In this document: positions 36,910 to 46,706 of the stretch, one piece after another | Position numbering within the stretch: position 1 is the stretch's first letter | Layout of the letters: the number at the start of each line of letters is the position of its first letter | Assembly: GCA_002715485.1 (NCBI GenBank) | Contig: PAZL01000040.1 | Coordinates: forward strand, 82,507-146,506 | DNA: 64,000 nt | From: Aequorivita sp. | Lineage (GTDB): Bacteria > Bacteroidota > Bacteroidia > Flavobacteriales > Flavobacteriaceae | Direction: 5' to 3' | Translations under genes and position numbers: made by a program | Notes under the pieces: model-generated | Told to the model about the DNA's origin: nothing | What the model saw: the letters and a program-made list of their open reading frames with translations, nothing else | Database searches by the model: none

Positions 36910-37440
36910 ATGAAACTACTCATAATCTCCATATTTTTCTTTCTTTTTGTTCCACAGCTTAATACCGAAAAAATCTTGTGGAATGAAAATCAAAAACTCA
37001 GTTGGAATGACTTCCGCGGAAAGCCAATTCCCAGCGCAAGTTTTGTGGCAAGCACCAATACTGGTATCAGTTTTCAATACTCATATTCTATAAAAAACGG
37101 AGATGTAAATGTGGAATATTCCGTGGATAGTTTTTTTAGCCCAGAAGGTTCGTGGTACATACCACAAAGAGTAAATTCTCATATTTTAAGGCATGAACAG
37201 GCCCATTTTGATATTTCGGAACTGCACGCCCGCATGCTTCGAAAGAATCTTCACGAAAAAAAATTTACTAAAAGAATTAAGTCTGAAATAGAAGATATTT
37301 ACAAGCAGGTGGAGCAGAAAAGACGTGCGATGCAGACTAAATTTGATGCTGAGAGCGATCATTCCCGCAATGAAGAGAAAGAAATTTTCTGGCAAAAATA
37401 TATTGCCCAACAATTAGCTGCATACGATGCTTGGAAATAA
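36910..37440 (+). CDS. DUF922-like putative secreted metalloprotease
   Basis: The 176-residue protein has an N-terminal signal-like segment (MKLLIISIFFFLFVPQL), a beta-rich start (WNDFRGKPIPSASFVASTNT) and the zinc motif HEQAH at 95-99 in LRHEQAHFD. A helical tail follows with Asp/His (SDHSRNEEKE) that may hold the third ligand. This matches the DUF922 group of small Zn-protease-like proteins. No activity has been shown to my knowledge. Its last 14 bases overlap the DUF3820 gene in another frame. Confidence 0.78.
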   Translation: MKLLIISIFFFLFVPQLNTEKILWNENQKLSWNDFRGKPIPSASFVASTNTGISFQYSYSIKNGDVNVEYSVDSFFSPEGSWYIPQRVNSHILRHEQAHFDISELHARMLRKNLHEKKFTKRIKSEIEDIYKQVEQKRRAMQTKFDAESDHSRNEEKEIFWQKYIAQQLAAYDAWK

Positions 37441-37654
37441 GCCCGACCCTAACCACTTGGAAGAATTGGCAAACTACAAAATGCCCTTCGGCAAGTACGA
37501 AGGCTATTACCTTGCAAATATTCCCGAATATTACTTTGTATGGTTTAAACAAAAAGGTTTCCCTGAGGGAAAACTTGGCAGAATGATGGCTGAAATGTAT
37601 GAACTGAAATTGAACGGTTTGGAAGGATTGGTGCAAAAATTGATAAAAAAATGA
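37427..37654 (+). CDS. DUF3820 family small protein
   Basis: The 75-residue protein carries the DUF3820 core MPFGKYEGYYLANIPEYYFVWF and a basic C-terminal helix ending LIKK. The family is widespread and structurally described; some relatives were tied to quorum-sensing-regulated virulence, and the exact function is unknown. It overlaps the gene before by 14 bases and the gene after by 4 (ATGA), so it is embedded in a tightly coupled unit. Confidence 0.85.
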   Translation: MLGNKPDPNHLEELANYKMPFGKYEGYYLANIPEYYFVWFKQKGFPEGKLGRMMAEMYELKLNGLEGLVQKLIKK

Positions 37655-38316
37655 AGAAGCTTTTCAGCTACATTTGGCCCACTACACGGCGCTTTTCTTC
37701 AACAATTAATGGAACTTTGGAAATTACTTACGTGAACGGTAAAAAGGTTTTGGATACCGAAAATGCAAACTACTCCTACGGTTCGCTTCAAAAAATATTG
37801 GAAATTGGACTGACCAAAATTGATTTAAATACAGTAGAAAATATTTTACTTTTGGGAATGGGCGGCGGAAGTATCATTCAATCGCTTCGTGAAACATTTG
37901 ATTACCACAAAAATATAACTGCTGTTGAAATTGATCCCGAAATTATAAGACTTGCAAAAGAAGAATTTGGAATATCTGCTTCCAAAAACCTCCAAATTAC
38001 AGAAGACGATGCGTTTCATTATGTAAAAACCTGTAGGGAAAAATTTCAATTGATAATTATAGACCTATTTATAGACACCGAGGTACCTCACATCTTTTAT
38101 GGAACAGAATTTTGTAAAAATGTTTCAAAAATACTCTGTAAAAGCGGTTGGTTAATTTTTAATATCGGGGTAAACTTGAAAAACGAGTCGGAAACCGCTG
38201 AAAAAATTATCTCCAATTTTGGGAGCGATTTTGAGCTTCAAGTTTATAAAAAAATAAACGGAACCAATACACTACTTATCGGTCAAAAACAGCAAGCTCA
38301 GCAGTTTGATTTGTAG
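37651..38316 (+). CDS. spermidine synthase-like SAM-dependent methyltransferase-fold protein
   Basis: The 221-residue protein has the Rossmann motif I LLLGMGGGSIIQSL, the acidic end of strand 2 in AVEIDPEIIRLA and motif LIIIDLFIDTEVP. This is the spermidine-synthase-like branch of the class I methyltransferase fold. The N-terminal beta extension is reduced (TINGTLEITYVNGKKVL). I cannot confirm the putrescine-binding residues of true spermidine synthases, so a polyamine role is not claimed. Its ATGA overlap with the DUF3820 gene indicates coupled expression. Confidence 0.82.
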   Translation: MKKLFSYIWPTTRRFSSTINGTLEITYVNGKKVLDTENANYSYGSLQKILEIGLTKIDLNTVENILLLGMGGGSIIQSLRETFDYHKNITAVEIDPEIIRLAKEEFGISASKNLQITEDDAFHYVKTCREKFQLIIIDLFIDTEVPHIFYGTEFCKNVSKILCKSGWLIFNIGVNLKNESETAEKIISNFGSDFELQVYKKINGTNTLLIGQKQQAQQFDL

Positions 38317-38357
38317 AGGCCACATTTTAAACTTTATCCCTTTCCTTTCCATAATAA

Positions 38358-40022
<1,665 letters not shown>

Positions 40023-40068
40023 GACAATTTGACGCAATAAAAGAAAAGGCGGGATTATTGCCCTGCCA

Positions 40069-40094
40069 AAAAGCATTAACGTTAATATGCTTTT
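40069..40094 (+). terminator. AT-rich hairpin between pyrG and yidC
   Basis: AAAAGCAT (40069-40076) pairs with ATGCTTTT (40087-40094). The intervening TAACGTTAAT is itself palindromic (ATTAACGTTAAT). It ends in T residues 47 bases after the pyrG stop. It may be a terminator, or a palindromic operator for yidC. Confidence 0.45.
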
Positions 40095-40121
40095 GATTGA
40101 TTTCAAAAGAAGAAATAAAAG

Positions 40122-42002
40122 ATGGAACAAAAAAAATTCGACCTTAACTCACTCATAGGCTTTTTATTAATCGGTGGAATCCTAATCTGGATGCTTTACC
40201 TCAACAAACCCACCGAGGAAGAAATTCAGGCAGAAAAAGCCAAAACCGAAGCCGCTGCCAAACAAGATGTTGAAGCCTCAAAAACCAAAGAGGAAGTTAC
40301 CCTTGCGCAAGCTACATCAGACTCTATGACTGTTAAGGGCGACTCCCTAGCTTTTGAGCAATTAAAAAACAAACTAGGCTCCTTTGCATATTCTGAAACA
40401 CTTCCTTCTGCAACGGAAGGTACAACCGTTTTGGAAAATGATGTGCTTTATTTGGAAGTGAGCAATAAAGGTGGATACATTACGGAAGCACTTCTTAAGA
40501 ATTTCACGAAATATGATTCGGTTCCCGTTTATTTGATCAAAGATGGAACAGCTTCCTTAAATCTTCAATTTACTTCGGAAAACCGAACGCTAAACTCACA
40601 AGAGCTCTATTTTGAACCTACATTGAGCAAAAATGGAGAAGACCAAGTGCTCTCTATGAAGCTCAAAACTTCAGAAAATGGTTTTATTGAATACCGCTAC
40701 ACCTTGCATCCGGGCGAATATATGATGGACTTCAGCATCAATAGCCAAGGATTGGATGGTATTATCAATACTTCGCAGCCTATGTATTTGGATTGGCAGT
40801 TGAAGGGGTATCGTCACGCCAAAAGTATTTCATACGAAAACCGCTATTCGCGCTTAACGTATGAATACGATGACGAAAAACATTCAAAACTTTCTCCTTC
40901 AGGCGAAGATGATGAATTGGAGAAGGACGTTACTTGGATGAACTTCCGCCAACACTTCTTTAGCTCTATGCTACTTACCGACACTCCATTTAAAGAAGTG
41001 AAATTGACCTCGGTTGATTTGGTAAAGAATGAAGAAGTAGATACCACGTTTACAAAACAATACGGTGCAAAAATGCTTTTGGAGCCAAAAAATGGTGCCT
41101 TGTCTTATGACATGAATATGTACTACGGCCCATCGGACTATCAGATTTTTAAAAAATACGGCCGTAATCTGGATGAAGCCATGCCTCTGGGTTGGGGTAT
41201 TTTTGGTGTGATAAACAAATATATTATCATACCGTTATTCGGCTTTTTGAGCGATTTCCTTCCTGCGGGAATTGCTATTATTGTTTTGACTATTCTTATA
41301 AAACTTTTGCTTTCGCCAGTGCAGTACAAACAGTATTTGGCACAGGCAAAGATGAAGGTGTTGAAACCAGAGCTTGACGAAATAAAAGAAAAATACAAAG
41401 GCAATAGCTTAAAAATACAACAGGAAACCATGAAGCTGCAAAACTCTGCTGGGGCCAGTCCGCTAAAGGGTTGCTTGCCAGCTTTGCTGCAAATTCCGGT
41501 ATTTTATGCGCTGTTTACGTTTTTCCCATCGGCTTTTGATTTAAGGCAAAAAAGTTTCCTTTGGGCAGATGACCTTTCAAGTTATGATACCATTGCAGAA
41601 CTGCCGTTCCATATTCCATTTTATGGAGATCACGTGAGCCTCTTCCCTATTTTGGCATCCATCGCCATCTTTGTTTATATGATGATGACAATGGGCCAGA
41701 ATATGCAACAACAGCAACAGCCCGGTATGCCAAACATGAAATTCCTAATGTACCTCTCTCCCCTGTTTATGTTGGTATTCTTCAACAACTATGCGAGTGG
41801 ACTATCACTGTATTATTTTGTTTCAAACCTCATTACCATTGGTATTATGCTTGTGATAAAAAACTTCATTATAGATGAAGACAAAGTACACGCTAAGATT
41901 CAGGTGAAAAAAGCCACGCCAAAGAAACAGAACAAATTTCAGCGAAAAATGGCCGAGATGATGGAACAGGCAGAACAACAGAAAAAAGCCGGAAAGCGTT
42001 AG
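40122..42002 (+). CDS. yidC: membrane protein insertase YidC
   Basis: YidC inserts and folds inner-membrane proteins. The 626-residue protein has an N-terminal membrane anchor (IGFLLIGGILIWMLYL), a large periplasmic beta domain (about 90-340) and the conserved insertase core. The core includes FLPAGIAIIVLTILIKLLLSPVQYK, the cytoplasmic helical hairpin (AKMKVLKPELDEIKEKY) and GCLPALLQIPVFYALF. The last 35 residues are highly basic (KKATPKKQNKFQRK), as expected for ribosome contact. Confidence 0.96.
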   Translation: MEQKKFDLNSLIGFLLIGGILIWMLYLNKPTEEEIQAEKAKTEAAAKQDVEASKTKEEVTLAQATSDSMTVKGDSLAFEQLKNKLGSFAYSETLPSATEGTTVLENDVLYLEVSNKGGYITEALLKNFTKYDSVPVYLIKDGTASLNLQFTSENRTLNSQELYFEPTLSKNGEDQVLSMKLKTSENGFIEYRYTLHPGEYMMDFSINSQGLDGIINTSQPMYLDWQLKGYRHAKSISYENRYSRLTYEYDDEKHSKLSPSGEDDELEKDVTWMNFRQHFFSSMLLTDTPFKEVKLTSVDLVKNEEVDTTFTKQYGAKMLLEPKNGALSYDMNMYYGPSDYQIFKKYGRNLDEAMPLGWGIFGVINKYIIIPLFGFLSDFLPAGIAIIVLTILIKLLLSPVQYKQYLAQAKMKVLKPELDEIKEKYKGNSLKIQQETMKLQNSAGASPLKGCLPALLQIPVFYALFTFFPSAFDLRQKSFLWADDLSSYDTIAELPFHIPFYGDHVSLFPILASIAIFVYMMMTMGQNMQQQQQPGMPNMKFLMYLSPLFMLVFFNNYASGLSLYYFVSNLITIGIMLVIKNFIIDEDKVHAKIQVKKATPKKQNKFQRKMAEMMEQAEQQKKAGKR

Positions 42003-42078
42003 TTTTCAAAAATTAGATTTAAAACGTTTTAAAAAATAGATTTTAAATTTAAACGTTTGCTTTTTAAGTAAATGAACA

Positions 42079-42768
42079 ATGAAAAAAACTGTTTTAATTT
42101 CTTTCTTCGCAATAATGCTCTGCTCCCATTCTGCTTTTTCACAAAGTGAGATTAACCAAATGGATGCACAGGGAAAGCGCCACGGTGTTTGGAAAAAAAC
42201 CTTTGAAGGAACTGATCAGCTTCGTTATGAAGGAACCTTTGACCACGGAAAGGAAGTGGGTGAATTCAAATTTTACTGTGAAGATTGCAAAAACCAGCCA
42301 ATGGTCATTAAAAATTTCACAGGAAAAGACAATATTGCCGATGTGAAATATTTCACCGTAAAAGGAAAGTTGGTGAGCGAAGGAAAAATGCAGGATAAAG
42401 ACCGGATAGGCGAGTGGATTTATTATCACGAAAAATCTAAAAATATCATGACCCGTGAACAATACGTCAACGGCAAACTTGACGGAAAGGTTACTACCTA
42501 CTATCCTAACGGAAAAATCACCCAAGAAACCACCTATAAAAAGGGGATTAAGGAAGGAGAGGATAATTATTATTCACCCGACGGAATTCTTTTGAAAAAA
42601 CTGCTTTACATAAACGATCAGCTCCAAGGTCCTGCCACATATTATGATGCTTATGGCAATGTAATAATTGAAGGTTTTTATAAAGAAGGGAAAAAGCACG
42701 GCCTTTGGAAATACTATAAAAATGGCACTATAGTTTTGGAAGAAACATATCCTAAAAAAGACAAATAA
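42079..42768 (+). CDS. MORN-like repeat protein (YwqK family)
   Basis: The 229-residue secreted protein has a Sec signal ending near SAFSQ. It is then built of about seven beta-hairpin units with the pattern G..xGxW.YY, for example GKRHGVWKK, KDRIGEWIYY, NGKLDGKVTTYYPNG and EGKKHGLWKYY. Such repeats are annotated as MORN variants or as the antitoxin YwqK family; no toxin gene adjoins, so an antitoxin role is unlikely. It follows yidC by 76 bases. Confidence 0.82.
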   Translation: MKKTVLISFFAIMLCSHSAFSQSEINQMDAQGKRHGVWKKTFEGTDQLRYEGTFDHGKEVGEFKFYCEDCKNQPMVIKNFTGKDNIADVKYFTVKGKLVSEGKMQDKDRIGEWIYYHEKSKNIMTREQYVNGKLDGKVTTYYPNGKITQETTYKKGIKEGEDNYYSPDGILLKKLLYINDQLQGPATYYDAYGNVIIEGFYKEGKKHGLWKYYKNGTIVLEETYPKKDK

Positions 42769-42824
42769 GCCTTTTCGGGTAAGTTATCAAACAATCTCCC
42801 GACAATTATATTCACAAAGTCTTT

Positions 42825-42832
42825 TATCTTTG
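42825..42832 (+). promoter_or_regulatory. -7 promoter box for mnmA
   Basis: TATCTTTG, full TAnnTTTG match, 15 bases before the mnmA ATG; no -33 TTTG at proper spacing. Confidence 0.45.
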
Positions 42833-42847
42833 TACACATAAATTTTT

Positions 42848-44038
42848 ATGAAAAAACGAGTAGTAGTCGGTCTTAGCGGAGGCGTTGATTCCAGCGTTGC
42901 AGCCTATCTTTTAAAAGAACAGGGCTATGAAGTCATTGGGCTATTTATGAAAAATTGGCACGATGACTCTGTAACTATTTCTGACGAATGCCCTTGGCTC
43001 GAGGACAGTAACGACGCCATGCTCGTGGCAGAAAAATTGGGTATTCCCTTTCAAACGGTAGATTTAAGCGAACAATACAAAGAACGCATCGTAGACTATA
43101 TGTTCCGAGAGTACCAAATGGGACGTACCCCAAACCCAGACGTGCTTTGCAACCGTGAGATAAAATTTGACGTATTTATGAAAATTGCCCTCGGACTTGG
43201 AGCTGATTTTGTTGCTACAGGTCACTATTGCCGCAAAGGCATAGTTGAAAAGGACGGCGAGGAAATATATCAATTGCTTTCAGGGAAGGATCCAAATAAG
43301 GATCAATCCTACTTTCTGTGCCAGCTTTCACAAGAACAACTTTCAAAAACACTATTCCCTATTGGTGAATTGTTAAAACCAGAAGTGAGAAAAATTGCTT
43401 CGGAACAAAATTTAATTACCGCTGAAAAACGTGACTCCCAAGGCCTGTGCTTTATCGGAAAAGTAAGGCTACCGGAATTTCTTCAACAGAAATTGGCTCC
43501 AAAAGATGGCATTATCGTGGAGGTGCCTTCAGATTTAGAGGAATACAAATTGAAAACTCCTAATTTTACTTCCGAAGAAGAAGAACTGCAACATCTTGCC
43601 TCAAAACATACCTATTCTTTGTCTGATGGTAAAAAGATTGGTATGCACCATGGTGCGCATTATTTTACCAAGGGACAACGCAAAGGACTGGCCGTAGGCG
43701 GAACCAAAGAACCCCTTTTTGTTATAGATACCGATGTGGAAGAAAACGTAATTTATACCGGTCAAGGCAAAGGCCATCCAGGTTTGTACCGTCGCGGACT
43801 TTTTGTTAAAAAAGAAGAAATCCACTGGATACGCGAAGACCTAAAACTTTCCGAAAACCAAAAAATGGAAGTTATGGCGCGCATCCGTTATAGACAGCCT
43901 TTGGAAAAAGCCACTATACATTCCACAGTTTCGGGACTTTATGTTATATTTGAAAAACCGCAATCCGCTATCACCGAAGGCCAATTTGTTGCTTGGTATG
44001 ACGGTTCCGAATTATTGGGGAGCGGTGTAATCTCTTAA
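42848..44038 (+). CDS. mnmA: tRNA-specific 2-thiouridylase MnmA
   Basis: MnmA adds sulfur to U34 of Lys, Glu and Gln tRNAs. The PP-loop LSGGVDSS lies at residues 9-16. The catalytic cysteines are Cys101 in [10 protein letters not shown] and Cys201 in SQGLCFIGK, and TGHYCRK and DQSYFLCQL are also family blocks. The 396-residue length is slightly long because of an insert around 220-255 before the C-terminal beta-barrel domain ([16 protein letters not shown]), a feature usual in Bacteroidota copies. The subtilase gene begins 10 bases after it. Confidence 0.96.
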   Translation: MKKRVVVGLSGGVDSSVAAYLLKEQGYEVIGLFMKNWHDDSVTISDECPWLEDSNDAMLVAEKLGIPFQTVDLSEQYKERIVDYMFREYQMGRTPNPDVLCNREIKFDVFMKIALGLGADFVATGHYCRKGIVEKDGEEIYQLLSGKDPNKDQSYFLCQLSQEQLSKTLFPIGELLKPEVRKIASEQNLITAEKRDSQGLCFIGKVRLPEFLQQKLAPKDGIIVEVPSDLEEYKLKTPNFTSEEEELQHLASKHTYSLSDGKKIGMHHGAHYFTKGQRKGLAVGGTKEPLFVIDTDVEENVIYTGQGKGHPGLYRRGLFVKKEEIHWIREDLKLSENQKMEVMARIRYRQPLEKATIHSTVSGLYVIFEKPQSAITEGQFVAWYDGSELLGSGVIS

Positions 44039-44047
44039 AAAATTATT

Positions 44048-45682
44048 ATGATGAAAAAATTATCCCTATTGGTCTTGTTTTTTGTTTCCACGCTTAGTTT
44101 TGGACAAATAGAAGACGCACTTGTTTTTTTGGAAGCTAAGGATCCTACCGTTGTGGCAGCGGCTTTAGCAGACCCGTCAACCATCTTATCACAAGCGGCC
44201 CTTGATAGAAAAACCGCTCAAGGCACCCCTATCGATGATCGAGATGTACCTTTAAACGAAACCCAGAAAGCTGCCATTGAAGCTGCTACAGGCATTACAG
44301 TTTATGCAAAATCAAAATGGATGAATGCTGTTTATGTTCGTGGAACGGAAACCAATATCAACAACCTTTTAAATCTGAATTTCGTTACAGCAGTGGAATT
44401 TATGGACAAAAGTCTAAACAGACCATTTGGAACACCTATTGCCAAAGACAAGTTTGAAATTGAAAACCAAGAAAGGGTGATTTATAATTATGGTGATGCT
44501 ACAAACCAAACAACCATGCTAAATGTTGATTACCTACACGAAAATGATTATACCGGAGAAGATATTATAGTTGCATTTATGGACAATGGCTATCCAGGTG
44601 TATTGAGCAATCCTGCATATGCTACACTGCGCAGTGAGGGCAGGCTATTGGGCTATTATGACTTTGTGGATAGAGTAACAAATCCGAATGGTACAGGAAG
44701 CCACGGGGCTTCAACTTTCAGCGATGCAGCAGGCTTCCTCGATGGAGATTTTGTAGGTACTGCTCCAGACGCTTCCTATTATTTATTTGTAACCGAAGAT
44801 GGTCGCGATGAAAACCCAGTTGAAGAAGCATACTGGGTAGAAGCTTTGGAACGTGCAGACAGTCTTGGAGTTTATGTAGTAAATACTTCTTTGAGCTATC
44901 GCGATTTCTCGCCCAATTACCCACAATACACATATACTTACGAAGATCTGGATGGACAGACTACATTAGGTGCGCGCGGTGCAAATCATGCCTACGATAA
45001 AGGAATGATTATGGTAAACTCAGCCGGTAACAATGGTAATGAGAGTTTTCCTTGGGTTGGAAGCCCTGCAGACTCTCCAGGTGTGCTCACCATTGGAGCT
45101 GTAAATAGCAGTGGAGATTACGTGAGTTTTAGTGCAATCGGGCCCACTGTAGATGGCAGGGTAAAGCCTGATGTAATGGCCAAAGGTAGAAATGCAGCTA
45201 TTGTGGATGAATTTGGAGGTGTTACCACTGCTAGTGGTACTTCCTTTAGTTCTCCTATTACTGCTGGAGCTGTTGCTTCTTTGTGGCAGGCAGTCCCCAA
45301 CTTAAAAAATGGTGTGGTTATGCAGGCTATCCGTGAGTCGGCAGATAAATACAATAACCCTACAAACCAAATGGGCTATGGTATTCCAGATTTTGGAGAT
45401 GCTCTAAACGCACTGCTTTTATTAAGTGTAGAAGAACAAATGCAGGATTATCAGTTTGCACTTTATCCAAACCCGGTAAGTACCCAAATAAACATTTCAT
45501 TCCCAAAAAACTCAGAACGTGCTGAATTTGCGCTTTTTAATATTTTAGGAGAAAAAGTCCTTCAAACTAATGTTACATCCTTGAAAAATAGTATCGATGT
45601 ATCCGGGCTTTCTTCAGGAATGTATATAGCTTCAATCACTTCAAACAATAAAACAACTAGCTATAAAATTATTAAGGAATAG
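44048..45682 (+). CDS. secreted S8 subtilisin-like serine protease with type IX sorting domain
   Basis: The 544-residue protease has a signal peptide (ending near SFGQ) and a propeptide-like region to about 150. The catalytic triad is Asp179 (AFMDNGYPG), His219 (GSHGAS) and Ser399 (SGTSFSSP). The final 75 residues begin FALYPNPV and end YKIIKE, the por-type C-terminal domain recognised by the type IX secretion system, so the enzyme should be surface-bound or released. The secretion genes themselves are not in the window. Its stop shares one base with the next start (TAGTG). Confidence 0.93.
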   Translation: MMKKLSLLVLFFVSTLSFGQIEDALVFLEAKDPTVVAAALADPSTILSQAALDRKTAQGTPIDDRDVPLNETQKAAIEAATGITVYAKSKWMNAVYVRGTETNINNLLNLNFVTAVEFMDKSLNRPFGTPIAKDKFEIENQERVIYNYGDATNQTTMLNVDYLHENDYTGEDIIVAFMDNGYPGVLSNPAYATLRSEGRLLGYYDFVDRVTNPNGTGSHGASTFSDAAGFLDGDFVGTAPDASYYLFVTEDGRDENPVEEAYWVEALERADSLGVYVVNTSLSYRDFSPNYPQYTYTYEDLDGQTTLGARGANHAYDKGMIMVNSAGNNGNESFPWVGSPADSPGVLTIGAVNSSGDYVSFSAIGPTVDGRVKPDVMAKGRNAAIVDEFGGVTTASGTSFSSPITAGAVASLWQAVPNLKNGVVMQAIRESADKYNNPTNQMGYGIPDFGDALNALLLLSVEEQMQDYQFALYPNPVSTQINISFPKNSERAEFALFNILGEKVLQTNVTSLKNSIDVSGLSSGMYIASITSNNKTTSYKIIKE

Positions 45683-46623
45683 TGAAAAACCGGGTTACCG
45701 AACTTTTTAATATTCAATATCCCATAATTCAAGCTGGAATGATCTGGAACAGTGGTTGGCGCTTAGCCTCCGCTGTTTCAAATACCGGCGGGTTAGGGCT
45801 TTTGGGCGCAGGCTCCATGTATCCAGAAGTGCTTCGAGAGCATATCCTAAAGTGCAAAAATGCAACTGCAAAACCCTTTGGGGTTAATGTACCGATGTTA
45901 TACCCCGATATTGATAAAATAATCGATATCATCATCGAAGAGGGTGTAAAAATTGTGTTTACCTCTGCCGGAAACCCAAAAAAATATACTTCAAAACTGA
46001 AGGAGAATGGTATTACGGTAGTTCACGTAGTGAGCAGTGTGAAATTTGCACTAAAAGCCCAGGAAGCAGGAGTTGATGCAGTGGTTGCTGAAGGTTTTGA
46101 AGCTGGGGGCCATAACGGGCGTGAGGAAACCACAACTTTCACATTAATTCCAATGGTGAAAGAGCAGTTGAGGATACCTTTGATTGCTGCCGGTGGAATA
46201 GCAACCGGTCGCGGGATGTTAGCCGCTATAGTTTTAGGAGCTGATGGGGTACAAGTAGGAAGCCGCTTTGTAGCTTCGGAAGAGGCCTCATCACATCGGG
46301 CATTTAAACAAATGGTGGTCGATGCCAAAGAAGGCGATACACAACTTACCCTGAAAGAGTTGGCACCCGTACGCATGTTAAAAAATAAATTCTTCGAAAG
46401 TGTTCTACAGCTTTACACCACCAACCCCACAAAAGAAGACCTGATTAAACATTTAGGTCGTGCACGTGCCAAACGCGGTATGTTTGAAGGGGATTTGGAG
46501 GAAGGCGAATTGGAAATTGGTCAAATTGCTGGCTTAATCCACGACATTAAACCCGCAGCCCAAATTCTTACGGATATGGTTGCCGAATTTGAAAAAGCAA
46601 AGAAAGAAGTAATCAATTTATAA
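45682..46623 (+). CDS. nitronate monooxygenase / FabK-like flavoprotein
   Basis: The 313-residue TIM-barrel FMN protein has the family order: PIIQAGMIWNSGWRLASAVSNTGGLG at the start, FGVNVPML, VAEGFEAGGHNG with the catalytic-type His, and the phosphate-binding AAGGIATGRG and GADGVQVGSRF. It may be a nitronate monooxygenase or a FabK-type enoyl-ACP reductase; the EAGGHNG motif is shared. The GTG start overlaps the subtilase stop as TAGTG, so it is probably co-translated with a secreted protease, an odd pairing. Confidence 0.88.
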   Translation: MKNRVTELFNIQYPIIQAGMIWNSGWRLASAVSNTGGLGLLGAGSMYPEVLREHILKCKNATAKPFGVNVPMLYPDIDKIIDIIIEEGVKIVFTSAGNPKKYTSKLKENGITVVHVVSSVKFALKAQEAGVDAVVAEGFEAGGHNGREETTTFTLIPMVKEQLRIPLIAAGGIATGRGMLAAIVLGADGVQVGSRFVASEEASSHRAFKQMVVDAKEGDTQLTLKELAPVRMLKNKFFESVLQLYTTNPTKEDLIKHLGRARAKRGMFEGDLEEGELEIGQIAGLIHDIKPAAQILTDMVAEFEKAKKEVINL

Positions 46624-46652
46624 ATTTTAGAATATCAACTTTTAATAAATAA

Positions 46653-46690
46653 AAAACCCTTCCAATTAAAATTGGAAGGGTTTTCTTTTC
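46653..46690 (+). terminator. strong bidirectional terminator
   Basis: A perfect 14-bp stem, AAAACCCTTCCAAT (46653-46666) and its complement (46671-46684), closes a 4-base loop with T-rich DNA on the 3' side and A-runs on the 5' side. It separates the converging flavoprotein and M36 genes and should stop transcripts from both. Confidence 0.92.
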
Positions 46691-46706
46691 AATTAAAACC
46701 AAATGT

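Noticed and set aside
42079-42768. Antitoxin of a toxin-antitoxin pair (YwqK label)
   Set aside because: No toxin gene next to it and the protein has a signal peptide; the repeats alone do not support the role.
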